Assembly (NCBI RefSeq): GCF_050003625.1
Contig: NC_134398.1
Location: 60,907,641 to 60,971,640 of the forward strand
DNA length: 64,000 bases
Source: Haematobia irritans
Lineage: Eukaryota > Arthropoda > Insecta > Diptera > Muscidae
Reading direction: 5' to 3'
Shown here piece after piece: positions 31,490 to 42,895 of the stretch. Under the pieces are notes generated by a model, which worked only from the letters and a program-made list of their open reading frames with translations, did no database searches and had not been told where the DNA came from. The translations under genes and the position numbers were made by a program. How positions within the stretch are numbered: position 1 is the stretch's first letter; each line of letters starts with the position of its first letter.

Positions 31490-33475
31490 GTAAGATTGAG
31501 TATGGACCAATTATCTCATGGTAGTTAGTATGATATCATGATATCTTACACCAAATTTCAACCAGAGCAGATGAAATTTGTTCCTCCATGAGGGTCAAAA
31601 AGATAAATGTGGAAACCTGTTTATTTAGGAAATACATATAAATATGGACCAACATGTTCCTCCAGAAGGCTCATGAGTTAAATCTGGAGATCGGTTCATA
31701 TGAGGGCTATACTTAAAAGTGGAAGTATATGGCCTATTTGCAATACTATTCCATATCAATAAGCCTACGTAAGCCAAGCTTTGTGTAATTATACCCACAC
31801 TGTGGAACAGGGTATTATAAGTTAGTGCATATGTTTGCAACACCCAGAAGGAGACGAGATAGACACATGGTGTCTTTGACAAAAATGCTCAGGTTGGGCT
31901 CTTGAGTCGATATAGCGATGTCCGTCTGTCCGTCTGTCCGTGAACACATTTTTGTAATCAAAGTCTAGGTCGCAGTTTTAGTCCAATCGAATTTGGCACA
32001 AGTATGTGTTTTGGCTCAGAATAGATCCCTATTGATTTTGGAAGAAATCGGTTCAGATTTAGATATAGCTCCCATATATATATATATCTCGCCCGATATG
32101 GACTTATATGGCCCCAGAAGCCAGAGTTTTACCCTAATTTGCTTAAAATTTTGCACAAGAAGAACAATTAGTACTATAATCAAGTGTGTCAAATTTTATT
32201 GAAATCGGTTCAGATTTAGATATAGCTCCCATATATATCTTTCGCCCGATATGGACTAATACGGTCCCAGAAGCCAGAGTTTTACCCCAATTTGGTTGAA
32301 ATTTTGCACAGGGAGTAGAATTAGCATTGTAGCTATGCGTGCCAAATTTGGTTGAAATCGGTTAAGATTTAGATATATCTCCCATATATAGCTTTCGCCC
32401 GATTTTCAACCATATGACCACAGACGCCAATTTTTAACTCCGATTTAGTTGAAATTTTGCACAGGGAGTAGAATAAGCATTGTAGCTATGCGTGCCAAAT
32501 TTGGTTGAAATCGGGTCAGATTAAGATATAGCTCCCATATATAGCTTTCGCCCGATTTACACTCATACGACCACAGAGGCCAATTTTTTGCTCCGATTTA
32601 GTTGAAATTTTGCACAGGGAGTAGAATTAGCATTGTTGCTATGCGTGCCAAATTTGGTTGAAATCGGTTCAGATTAAGATATAGCTCCCATATATAGCTT
32701 TCGCCCGATTTACACTCATACGACCACAGAGGCCAATTTTTTGCTCCGATTTAGTTGAAATTTTGCACAGGGAGTAGAATTAGCATTGTAGCTATGCGTG
32801 CCAAATTTGGTTGACATCGGTTCAGATTTAGATATAGCTCCGATATATATGTTTTTCTGATTTCGACAAAAATGGTCAAAATACCAACATTTTCCTTGTA
32901 AAATCGCCACTGCTTAGTCGAAAAGTTGTAAAAATGACTCTATTTTTCCTAAACTTCTAATACATATATATCGAGCGATAAATCATAAATAATCTTTTTC
33001 GAAGTTTCCCTAAAATTGCTTCAGATTTAAACGTTTCCCATATTTTTTTTACTAACATTGTGTTCCACCCTAGTGCATTAGCCGACTTAAATTTTGAGTC
33101 TATAGATTTTGTAGAAGTCTATCAAATTCTGTCCAGATCGAGTGATATTTAAATGTATGTATTTGGGACAAACATTTATATATAGCCCCCAACATATTTG
33201 ACGGATGTGATATGGTATCGAAAATTTAGATCTACAAAGTGGTGCAGGGTATAGTATTGTCGGCCCCGCCCGACTTTAGACTTTCCTTACTTGTTTTGTT
33301 CTGAATTTAGCGTGATTTCAACAGATCGACGGACATCGCTATATCGTTCCATAATTTCACCACGATTAAGAAGATATAATTTATGGGGTCTGAGACCCAT
33401 ATGTCGATAAGTTACAAACGATATGATAAAATAGAACAGCCTACATCCTATGGTAGAGGGTATAGTAAACAAAAA
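31490..33475 (-). mobile_element. Helentron-like element, family 3, split by a family 1 copy
   Basis: The two outer parts belong together. 31,490-31,790 has family 3 units (GGACCAATT..ATGGTAGTTAGTAT, CACCAAATTTCAACCAGA, GGAGATCGGTTCATATG). 33,298-33,475 has the family 3 head read inverted (AGCGTGATTTCAACAG, GACGGACATCG, CATAAATT..TCTT, CATAGGATG, TATACCCTCTACC). Between AATT and GTTCTGAATT lies the family 1 element, inserted cleanly. It is degraded and its 3' terminus is missing. Confidence 0.6.
31791..33297 (+). mobile_element. Helentron-like element, family 1, most complete copy
   Basis: 5' end ATACCCACACTGTGG..CAGGGTATTATAAG; GTTTGCAACACCCAGAAGGAG, GAGTCGATATAGCGATG and CCGTCTGTCCGTCTGTCCGT follow as in DINE-1. 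The central array has AGATATAGCTCCCATATATA at 32,061, 32,218, 32,371, 32,524, 32,677 and 32,830, a period of 153 bp after the first step. 3' end: GGGTATAGTATT, the hairpin GTCGG-CCCCGC-CCGAC, then TTTAGACTTTCCTTACTTGTTTT. The flanking bases are T on both sides, matching the T/T insertion preference reported for Helentrons. No gene inside. Confidence 0.8.
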
Positions 33476-34690
33476 AGTAAATAAATAAATGGGTTTCTAA
33501 ATTTATGAACCATGCAATGAAAAAAATCTTTCTGTTCCAAAGAGTTTTTATTCTAATATTTTGATAGTGATATTAAAGAAGCAAAAAATTTCACCTAGGG
33601 CATAAGACGTAATTTTCTTACTAAGAAATACAATTTAACTAATTACTTTTTCCGATTTTTTTCATTGTGTGGTATCCAATTTAGTATCAGTTTTACAGAA
33701 TTTTCTTCTTCGTAAATAAACCTTTCATTATTCATCGATTTTTTTACCAGAGAAAATATAATTTACATTCGTATTTTAAGGACATGAAAACATTGTACTC
33801 ATAGTGGAGTTAAGTTATGAAACGATTTTAATAATTTAACCTCGAAAATGTTAAGGCGCAAAGAGGACATAGTACCTATCTCTAGTACTGAAATCATTTT
33901 CATATAATTTTTTTCAAAAACACATTTTTGTTTTAATTTACATAATCCTCTTATTGCATTTCAACCCAACACTGAAAAAACTGCGAATACAACAGGAAGA
34001 AAATTTTTCGTTAATTTTAGGAATTTTTGGAAATTTTTAACTAAACAGTATTACATACGCTGACATCACGCCAATTCACAAAAATAAGTAAATATTTTTC
34101 GACAAATTCGACATAAGTATTTTTTTTTTCACTTGTTAAAGAAAGTTTTGTAGTTTGAAAGATAAGTTCCAAATTGCAACAAAATCAAATGAAATCTTTC
34201 TCCAACAAAATGAGAAAAGAAGCCTTATTCAGTTCAGATGAAACCTTTTCCATATATCATGTCCGATTTTTACACATTTTGTATATCATACCCTAAGATA
34301 ATTCCATACACCATTCTCTGGGTGTATGGAATTATCTTAGGAATATAATCACATCAAACATATTTCAAGAGCAAAATGATATTTTTGCAAAATGATATTA
34401 TTGAACTATAAATTTCTGGAAAATTATAGAAAGGAAAACTTCGAAAGCATCAACTAAAAAAAAGTAGAATTATATCGAAATTAGTACCGGCCTTAAAGTA
34501 AAATCATTTTGCTCAAAATCAATCTCTTCACATTAACTCATTTTAGCATATCCAATATAATATATAATTTAAAATGTCATTAGAATTATTAAGTTAACTA
34601 TTTTGTAATTATAGCTTAATATTCCTATACAACGATTTGTTACATGCCAAAGCATTATTATTTCATTTTTTTTTGTTAAGAGACTTTACA
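33476..34690. other. AT-rich DNA with a perfect 21-bp hairpin
   Basis: No gene. 33,720-34,010 shows pieces of the CACTGAAAAAA MITE family (GAATTTACATTCG.. and ACACTGAAAAAACTGCG). At 34,292-34,341 there is a perfect inverted repeat with 21-bp arms and an 8-nt loop. Confidence 0.5.
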
Positions 34691-36480
34691 CGTTTACAAT
34701 GCTAATCAAAGAGAATAAAAAAGCTATAAAATCGATAAAAAAATGTGTTATTGTAGTGTAGTGTTTTGGTGTTTTTGTGGACAACAATCGGGAATATTTC
34801 AAATTCTTGAGAGGATATTAAGTTAATGGTTTAATAACTCTGTTATAACTCCATTCGGCAAATAAAAAGCATCAGCGAAATTTGTAAAAGCTATGGTATA
34901 TAAGAAATACTCGTATTTCTCGGAGAGTAATAAAAGAAAATGAGAAAGCTTTTCCTGTGAGTATGGAGAAATGTTATTTCTATTCAGCATTACGGCGAAG
35001 AGCTATCTTTTAAATTTTACCTTTAAGAAACGAGGTTGAAGAGAAGTGTAATGAAGGTCTTGTCTTCAACTTCAATGAGTATGCTATACACGTGGAGACT
35101 TTTGTTGTCTTAGGTTAAGTGAGTGTGGGTGCTTTGCTTCTAAATCTGAATTTTCTTGGGGTTGTTTATGCTACTACACATTTGTGTTGGCTTTCCCAGC
35201 TACCTTTAACACGAACACGAGGTTGTGCTTTGTTGTTGTCATTCAATTGAGAAAGAGAGTGAGAAAGAGAGAATCTCTGTTGAATTTACTCAATTGCGTG
35301 AGTGTTCAGCCCCCGCTCGTTATACGGCGAAACAATAACAAACCCGATGTCCTTTGCGACAACAAAACTTTTGCCCAAAAAATTCAGTTTTAGCTCATCC
35401 GTCGGAGTGTTATGTATATTAAATAATGACGGTTGATTGTATGGTGTGCGTAGCAGTGTTGCCAACTTCTTGTTTACGGTTTTGAATAGCTAAACAACAG
35501 TTAATAAATAGCATCGATGAGAAAAAAAAATCTGTGGCAAAGTAAATGCAATAATGAAAATTTAAGAAAATATTATAAAGTCCTCACACTTGAGCAGAAA
35601 AATATGTGAATCACAAGAATTCTAATAAAGTGTATAAAATAAAATCGCAATAACAGAAAAACACCAAAACAAAAAAAAATTAAACTCCGTTTATCAGTGT
35701 TACAACTTTCTTTCGTGTTTCTCCTCGTTAACATAACATTGAATAATCGTGCTTACGCGTGTTCTTGGCGATTGCCTAGTTTTCTTTTCGGTCTTGTTAT
35801 TGTTATTACAACATTGTCAGTTTTGTTGTTGTTGTTCAGGTTCGCTAGACCCGTGCGGAATTGTTTTGTGTAAGTCGTTTAGAATTTCGTGTGATTTTTC
35901 GTCTTCTGGTAAATGTTTGGTATTTGTCATGCCGGACAGGCATTGGCAAAAGAGAAATGCGTTTGGTGTTTTGAGTTTTCGTTGAAACAATCGATACCTA
36001 AAAAAATTAATAAACAACAGTTTAAAAGAAAGATCATAAGGACATTGTAATACCCATGATATCTTTAAAATAAAAGGATGTTATACGAGTGGTTTTCATT
36101 GGTCCAAATTCAATTCAGCTGTAGTTGAATAGACTAAATGATTGATTTATTTTTATTATGGCAATGTAGTGCAATTTATTATATTTCAATGTATGGATCG
36201 TATATACGATTATCAAGCAAATCTATAAATCTAAACGTTTCAAGCCATTAGTGACGATACAAAAAGCAAAATGAAAAAATTATAACAAAAAAAAAAAATC
36301 ACTATATATACAAACACAAATTTGATGTGGCCCCAATTACCAATTAACATTAATAAATGCCGCATTTCATGATTACCATATAAAAACACATATCCTACCA
36401 AAAATACCAAATACCATACTAATTTTGACAAAGGTGATTATGAAAAATTAAAGTTGAAGTTAAAAAAAATGTGGTTTGTC
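34691..36480. other. Transposon-poor island with GAGA-rich DNA
   Basis: No repeat family of this window is recognised here. It contains a purine run with repeated GAGA (35,249-35,278) and a TCAGTG initiator-like site (about 35,694). 35,700-36,000 is a G/T-richer segment with TTGTTGTTGTTG and a GTAAAT donor-like site near 35,908. This could be promoter and 5' UTR sequence of a host gene, but no coding exon or conserved protein is visible. The 78-aa cysteine-rich frame at 35,749 has no domain. Confidence 0.25.
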
Positions 36481-37309
36481 TACAAGATAGTAAATATCAT
36501 TGTTAATGTTGTATCATAAATAATATTGTGCAAATATACGTGTGAAAAATTATCTTTAATCAAACATATCAATTTTCCATATCGTCTTAAATTCATGTTG
36601 AAGTGTAAACTTAACTTGAAAGGAATATCCATTCCGGAACTTTAAAATAAAGTGAGTATATTAAAATTATATAAACTCATTTCCATCCCCATATACTTAA
36701 CTTCATTAAGATATGATATTTTTTTTTGTGATTTTCCATTCAACTCTCTTTGAAAATTTTTGTTTTTTAATGTGTCTATTCAAAATAATACTGTGACTTT
36801 GAAACAATTTTTTTGTTTGCCAAATAACTTTTGTTTTATGAAACAGTTGGCTTTTATAGAAATTATGTGCGACAAATTGTCTCTGGTTTTTATTAAATAA
36901 TAAGGATAATGGGATTTTGATTAGTCTGTGTGTCTGTTTAAAACCATATTACAGAAGTTTGTTTTAGTGACACTATTCGACAAATTAAAATACTCATAAA
37001 GAGTTTAGATTTTTTCTATACTGACATGCTTTTATGGCAGTTAATAGGAGACTACAATAATAAAAGAAATAAATAAATAATAATAATGATAAAAAAATGT
37101 TTTCATTGAATTTGAGAAATATTTATTTGAAAGAATGAGGCAATAAATCAAAAGAAAAAACAATCAAATGACCTGCATAGAAATAAGTGAACTGTCTCAC
37201 GGGAAAATGAACTACCTCGGGCGAAATTGTTTTAAATTATATTTTATTTTTTGAGATTTCCATCATGCACTTTTAAAATAACGAGAATTTGATAAGATTT
37301 TTGAAATTT
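36481..37309. other. Unassigned AT-rich DNA
   Basis: No gene or repeat recognised. Confidence 0.45.
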
Positions 37310-38030
37310 TAACTACATAAAGATTTTTTTTCTGCTTCAATCACAAAATTAATTGATTCTATTAATTTTTTAACTGAAATGTCTTCAATCACGAAATTAA
37401 TAGTATCGATAACAGTTTTAGTTGGGTATCAAAAAACATTTTATTTAAAAATTTATTGATTTCATTAGCAAATTTCAATAAATTTTTAATTGATTTTGTT
37501 GCAATCACAAAATTAATTGATCCTATTAATTTTTTATTTGAAATGTCTTCAATCACGAAAATAATAGTATCAATAACAGTTTTAGTTGGGTATCAAAAAA
37601 CATTTTATTTAAAAATTTATTGATTTCATTAGCAAATTTCAATTAAATTTTTAATTGATTTTGTTGCAAAATTCAATTACTTCTTTAATTAAAAAACGTT
37701 TAATCACTATACTATATTTCAATTACATTCTGTTACTATTTTTAATCACTTTTTAGTTTGATTAAAAAATTGATTGTTACTAATAAATTTTTAATTAAAA
37801 ATTAAAAAAAAAATCATAATTGACTTAGTCTTCCGAGTTTGATTTAAAAGTTAATTGTATAAATTAATTAATTTAATTGAAAATTTAAAAAATTCTATCA
37901 TGGACTAAATTGGATTTAAGTTTCTAGTTTGAATAAAAGGTTAGTAGTATTAATTAATATTTTAATTGAAAAAGTATTTAACTTCAATCAACTTTTTAAT
38001 TGCGAATATTTGGGTGATATTTTTTTCTGT
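37310..38030. mobile_element. TTAATTGA-rich MITE with a 164-bp tandem duplication
   Basis: Dense TCAATTAA/TTAATTGA motifs in both orientations. A 164-bp unit starting CAATCACAAAATTAATTGAT is present twice in direct tandem (37,338-37,501 and 37,502-37,666) with few differences. The right end GTGATATTTTTTTCTGTG resembles the CACAGAAAAAA ends of other MITEs here. Related copies lie at 42,896-43,156 and in the flanks of the foldback at 0.9-2.0 kb. No coding capacity. Confidence 0.55.
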
Positions 38031-39330
38031 GTATCCTTTGCGAAATACTTCCTTCTCATAAAAGCCAAAATTAAAATCTTTGACGCTAAAAGATATTATA
38101 TATGGTAGTTCATTCGTACAATTTTTCAGAAGTGTACAAAAAGTTATTTCTACTTTTGAACTTATTCACAGAAATTTATACCCACATTTAGTCCTTTAAC
38201 ATTTTGAGGCATACATGGAATAAAGAAACAAAAAAAAAAAAAAAAAACATTAAAAATAAGCTAAAACGATTTTTTTGCAGTAAATATAATTGATTCTTAC
38301 AATTTTTGAGAAATGTCCGAAACATTTCTTCTGCTTAATCTGCATCCCTTATGTTGAAAATTTTTGTACAGTCATTGAAATTTATACACATATTTATTTT
38401 TTAAAATTTTTGATTTATACATTTAACAAAGAAAATTTCATTAGGCTGGCGAAATATTCTTTAAAAAACTTTACAAATAAACTAAAACGAATTATTTTTA
38501 GCAATAAACATGGGTTATTTTTTATTTTAGTTTAGGGACTTTTCTGTGTAATTCATTTATTTAATTGGTTTATATTTTGATCAACTCTGCAGACAAGTCT
38601 TATAGGGGACTAACAAATTGAAGCGTTTTATATTTATTTGTATGAAAAAAAAAGAAAGTCTGAATGAAAACGAATGAAATGAAAAAAAAAATCAATTGAT
38701 GAAGATGATTATCATTTCTCTTAATGAACCAATAAAACAAGAGAAAATTTAACTAAAAAAAAAAATATTTTTTTTCTGTATACTAAAATAATGTGTTCCC
38801 TGTGTAAACAAAATTAAAAATCATATAAAGCAAAGGTAACAGGTCTTTTGAAAAGACTCTGGTCTAGAAGTAACATACTACATTAATTGAAATTTGGCAT
38901 GTTGAGTGAAACATCCTGCATATGCTATATTTTCTTTTCCTTTTGTCTTAATAATTATAATCATTTAATAATTATTTTTGTAATTAATTTTTATAATTAT
39001 GTTTGTTTATTGTTTCCTTTTAAATTATAATATTTCCTCTTAATTCTTTAATTGTATTTTTAGATTTCTGTTTCGATTTTCTTTATTTATTTGAACCTAG
39101 CGTAACTTGTCATTAAATTACTAAGAGGAAATACTTTTTAACCAAAATTCCTGTACAGTAAATATAAGTCGTAAGTCTTGCTGTGCAGGATAAATAAATA
39201 AATAAATAAACAAACAAATAAATAAACAAATAAATAAATAAATAAATAAAAATAAAATAATAATACAAATGTGTGATGGCGAGAAGATTTTTTTTCCTAT
39301 TAGAAGTACATGAACCGCTGCCTCCATGGC
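38031..39330. other. Unassigned AT-rich DNA
   Basis: Poly-A tract at about 38,230-38,248 and very AT-rich sequence. 38,040-38,540 repeats a similar passage twice (about 38,100-38,290 and 38,280-38,520: GAAATGT/GAAGTGT..CAAAA.., TTTATAC.CA.ATTTA, ACATTAAA..TAAGCTAAAACGA), a diverged direct duplication. No supported gene. Confidence 0.45.
39188..39260. repeat. (AAAT)n microsatellite
   Basis: A run of AAAT/AAAC tetranucleotides. The leucine/phenylalanine-rich 72-aa frame on the minus strand comes from it. Confidence 0.85.
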
Positions 39331-39336
39331 CATTTG

Positions 39337-39357
39337 CATTGCAGCACGGTGGCTCCC
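39337..39357 (-). mobile_element. SINE head fragment
   Basis: Twenty-one bases matching the first part of the SINE head (GAGCCACCGTG-TGCAATG on the minus strand) with one mismatch and no body. It could be a remnant or a severely truncated copy. Confidence 0.45.
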
Positions 39358-39860
39358 TTTAGTGGCAAATTTGAAACTTTTTTCAACCGATGATACTTTT
39401 GTGCCACATATGTGTTTTGCTGCTAAATGTGATACATTTTAAATTTTTATGCCAACTTTTCGTCATACTGTGCCACTTTTTAATAATACTTATTTATACT
39501 GTATGTACATTGTGACACCAAATGCCGTTAAGACTACGGATATGATCGGAGTCTTAACAAAAAATACAGTTTAACATTCGTATAGTATATATTTGTGAAC
39601 AATTTCCCATTTATGTCATAATGTTCTCAATGGACAAGTGTTCATACTAAAAGAATGGAAAGGAAATTTTCTATAGTAAATAAACCGGGTTAATATTAAA
39701 TTGCAACGAATGGTTTTGAATGAATTTGAGATATAATGATTGTGATGTTTGTGAGGATCTAAATTGAACAAAAATTATTCCTCGATTCCACATAAAATAC
39801 TCATGTAAATGCGTTTAATTGCTACTATCTCTTTATGAAAAATTGTGTCATTTTGAGATT
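39358..39860. other. Unassigned AT-rich DNA
   Basis: No gene or repeat recognised between the SINE fragment and the 3-kb element. Confidence 0.4.
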
Positions 39861-40225
39861 GAACTGTAGTAATATTGACCATGATTTAGCCCTTAAGATT
39901 TTTTTCAACTTGTCTAGTTTATAATAAACCCGATAATAAAAATTGGTTAACAGTCACTTTAAAATGTCGACGACTAAACTATTTTTAAATAAATCATTCC
40001 ACAGTACAGAGAAATTAAATAATTAAAGGAACAACAAACCGTTTTACTATTATGAAAAATTTCATACATTAAAATTAAACTTTCTTTAAGCAAAAGTACT
40101 TTATTATAAAAACTTATGATGAACGTTCTTAATACAATGTTTTTTGTGAATAAAAATTATGACCACGTGGAACAGAGAGTAGTTCATTTGAACCCGCTGT
40201 TTGGACATTTTGACTTATGCTTTTT

Positions 40226-40429
40226 TTACTCATCGTAGGTAATTTTTTCACATATCTTGCTGGAAAAAATGGAAACAATAATGAAAATTGTTAAAAATTA
40301 ACACCATGTAGTGAAATATAATTTTTAGTTCTTAATTTTAGCTTATAACTTACCATATTTGGGGCATTTTATCAAATGGTGTAAGGAATTCAACTTTTCT
40401 TTGGAAAACATATCTCATAAAATTTGTAC
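40226..40429 (-). CDS. Last two exons of the gene-like unit in the 3-kb element, copy 2 (partial, spliced)
   Basis: Minus strand: exon 40,429-40,354 (acceptor now TTTAAG, donor GTAAGT) and terminal exon 40,259-40,226 (acceptor TTTTTTCCAG, stop TAA at 40,228-40,226). Joined, they read openly across the junction: TNFMRYVFQRKVEFLTPF, then DKMPQIC at the splice and KICEKITYDE before the stop. In copy 1 the same residues are kept apart from a one-base shift. That agreement of splice sites, frame and stop supports a real spliced gene in the ancestor. The upstream cassettes do not connect in phase in an obvious way. Product unknown; the CKIC pair is too little to call a zinc finger. Coordinates include the 94-bp intron. 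Confidence 0.35.
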
Positions 40430-40733
40430 CTTAAACAATTAGAGAAATAATTAAGTATTCTAAATAAACTCATAAAACTGTGTTGTTATCGATGTGAAGG
40501 ATATAATAAAATAAATATTCTAGTTGAAAGAAAGCTAAAGTTTTAATATAAAACTTACCAATTCTCTATTAAATTGTACGCTGAGGGGAAATATAAAAAG
40601 TTGTACAAATTTATTTGGGTTACTCTGAAATTAAGTATTTATTTTTTACATTAAATAAAATTATTAAATAGGTTTTCAAAAAATCTAATGAAAAAAATAA
40701 TAATATGCATAAAAAAGAAAATATTCTTGATAA

Positions 40734-41014
40734 CCCTAGACAGTCATCATTCGTCAAAATGACGACACGTAATTTCATTTTCGATTTAAAATGCATTTTA
40801 GTCTATTGGGAAATGTTAAATTTAAGTTATACTAATTCGACCGTTTTATGAATTTTTGTTTTATACTACTTAAAACCAAATTGAATAAGAAAATAAATTC
40901 AAGTTTGGTTCACTTTTTCCCTCACGATGAAAATTATAGCGTCTTGAAATCAGCCGTAGTCAAAATGACGAAGGATGACGTTAATGTACAAAAAATAAGG
41001 ATCACCGTCCAGGG
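40734..41014. mobile_element. piggyBac-like MITE inside the 3-kb element, copy 2
   Basis: Ends CCCTAGACAGTCATC and, inverted from the right, CCCTGGACGGTGATC, flanked by ATAA (40,730-40,733, a mutated TTAA) and TTAA (41,015-41,018). Copy 1 of the host element has the uninterrupted target GGTTAAAAGAA at 18,669-18,679. This shows TTAA-specific insertion, the hallmark of piggyBac elements. Inside, CGTCAAAATGACG and GTCAAAATGACGA form subterminal repeats. 281 bp, non-coding. Confidence 0.8.
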
Positions 41015-42589
41015 TTAAAAGAAAGTTAAAGAATCTTTACCAATTCACTATTCAATTACAGGCAAAGGAGTACTAAAAATTTGTCCAATTTTTAAGGGGT
41101 TATTCTGAAATTAAATATTTGTTTTTACATTAAAAATATTACATTGGTTTCCAAAAAATTCGATTAAAGAAATACTAAAATAAGGTATTAAAAAGCTGTA
41201 ATTTTGATGATAAAAAGGTCACAAAAACGTTAATATTCTAGTTGAAATAAAGCCAATTTTTAAAAGGAAACTTACCAATTCTCTATTTTTTAAATTTGTT
41301 CGAATCCATCTGGAGTTGCTCTGAAATTAAATATTGTTTTTACAACAAAGAAAACCAATAAACTGGTTTCCAAAAAAAAAAAAATAATTAACAAATAATA
41401 ATAGACATAAAAAATATTCTTTTTAAAAGAAAGTCATATTAAAAAAATACTTACCAATTTATGAATAAACTATACGCTGAGATATAACAACAATTTTCCA
41501 AATTCATCTGGAATTGAATACTAATTTTTTACATAGAATAATAAAAATTTCAATACACCTTCAATTCCAACATATTTTACTAAATATTCTTAATAACTTT
41601 TTTCTAAACTACCGATAAAATATTAATAACTTTCATTTAAAAGGTTTAATAAACAAACACCAATATATGTCTCAAAAATCCAAAATATTCCATGCCTTTA
41701 TATTCCCTTGTTGCATACCTACTTAAAAGATGCAACAGTCCATGCCAACGCCAAATATACAACTGAAGCATGCCAAACAAAACCAAGCAAAGCCAAAACA
41801 TTCCTACAACAACAAAAACACATGTGCCTTTATTGAAAACAACACCTCATTCAGCCAAATAAACCATCCACGAATAACAAACACACACACAAACCACTAA
41901 ATGAACAAAAATAAAACAACCCCACGCTCATGTATACACAACAAAACTCAAGTAACATCATCTTTACATTAATCACATTCCACTATGCCGATAAAGATCT
42001 CTGTACTATGCATTAGTTCATCGCATCTGCTGACAATTTACTCTAAGAATAATATTAGTAAAGGCACACTAGTTTATGAACGATGAAGCGTTTAACTTAA
42101 AATTTGCAAAATTTTCATGAAATGTTATCTACCATTTTTGACGAAAATGTCTATAAATTTAATTACATGTGAACTAAAAATATTTCATTGGGTAATTTTT
42201 TACCAACAATTATTAACTATAGGAATTGTCAGTAAGAAATTGCTATCCACTTTCAAGTTCATTTTTCGTAAAAAAATATTTTCTCATACAAAAAAATCTT
42301 ATAGTAAATTGCACTTATTATTTAGAAAATACTTTACATTTCACAAGTAGTTTTATAGCATGACAGACGAATTTTCAACTACCAGTTAAGAAATTTTTTA
42401 AGGAAATTTCCATCGTATTTTGTAGGCCATGAACTAAACGATTGCTACTTAGAATTTGTAAAATTTCCTTTCGAGTAGTTAATTTTCGTTGAAGATACGA
42501 AAAATGAACTAAAATTCTCGAAAATTCTTGTAATAAATTATTGTAAAAATCTTCTTAAATTTACGAGACACTTTTTTTCTGTGCAGTTA

Positions 42590-42770
42590 CGACCGAGCAC
42601 CAACATTTTATTTTTGTTATAGTGGTTCAATGGTGAGAGGAGTCTCAGTAACGACATCTCTTAGTTTTATAGTCGTTATAAAAATTAAGTCCCTTGTCAT
42701 CGAGCTAAAAAGTATCGGGCAGCACTTATGGAAAAGAGGGAAATTTATCATCTGTACTGGACTTTTCTAT
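42590..42770 (+). mobile_element. Old, degraded SINE copy
   Basis: CGACCGAGCACCAACA, GGTTCAATGG.., CTTAGTTTTATAGTCG.., AAGTCCCTTGTCATCGAGC, ATCGGGCAGCACTTAT and GAGGGAAATTTA follow the SINE body order with many changes. The tRNA head and the 3' tail are missing or unrecognisable. Confidence 0.5.
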
Positions 42771-42895
42771 ACAAAATTTAACCAATAATCACGAAGAAGC
42801 ATGTTTTTCTAGAAAAAAAAGTGGAAATTCACTTCATATTTATTTGTGTATATAATTTAGTATAGGAAACACACAGAAAAAAATTAGTTTTGTCA

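Larger units (their letters stand above)
39861..42585 (-). mobile_element. 3-kb element with exon-like cassettes, copy 2
   Basis: Collinear with 17,687-20,680 in the same orientation, starting at AACTGTAGTAATATTGACC and ending GAGACACTTTTTTTCTGTG. The left terminal 40 bp and about 130 bp near 39,925 are missing, and it lacks the 414-bp insertion of copy 1 but carries a 281-bp piggyBac-like MITE. Minus-strand cassettes with TTCAG before and GTAAG after are at about 41,275-41,325, 41,034-41,105 and 40,560-40,625, followed by the terminal exons at 40,429-40,226. The upstream part (41,640-42,585) is well conserved with copy 1. Confidence 0.6.

Noticed and set aside
35749..35985. 78-aa cysteine-rich frame as a small secreted peptide
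   Set aside because: The Cys/Leu run comes from TTGTTGTTGTTG-type sequence and there is no clear signal peptide cleavage or conserved pattern.
35749..36017. Overlapping frames on both strands as a sense/antisense gene pair
   Set aside because: Both lack domains and start contexts; overlapping open frames are expected in this G/T-rich segment.
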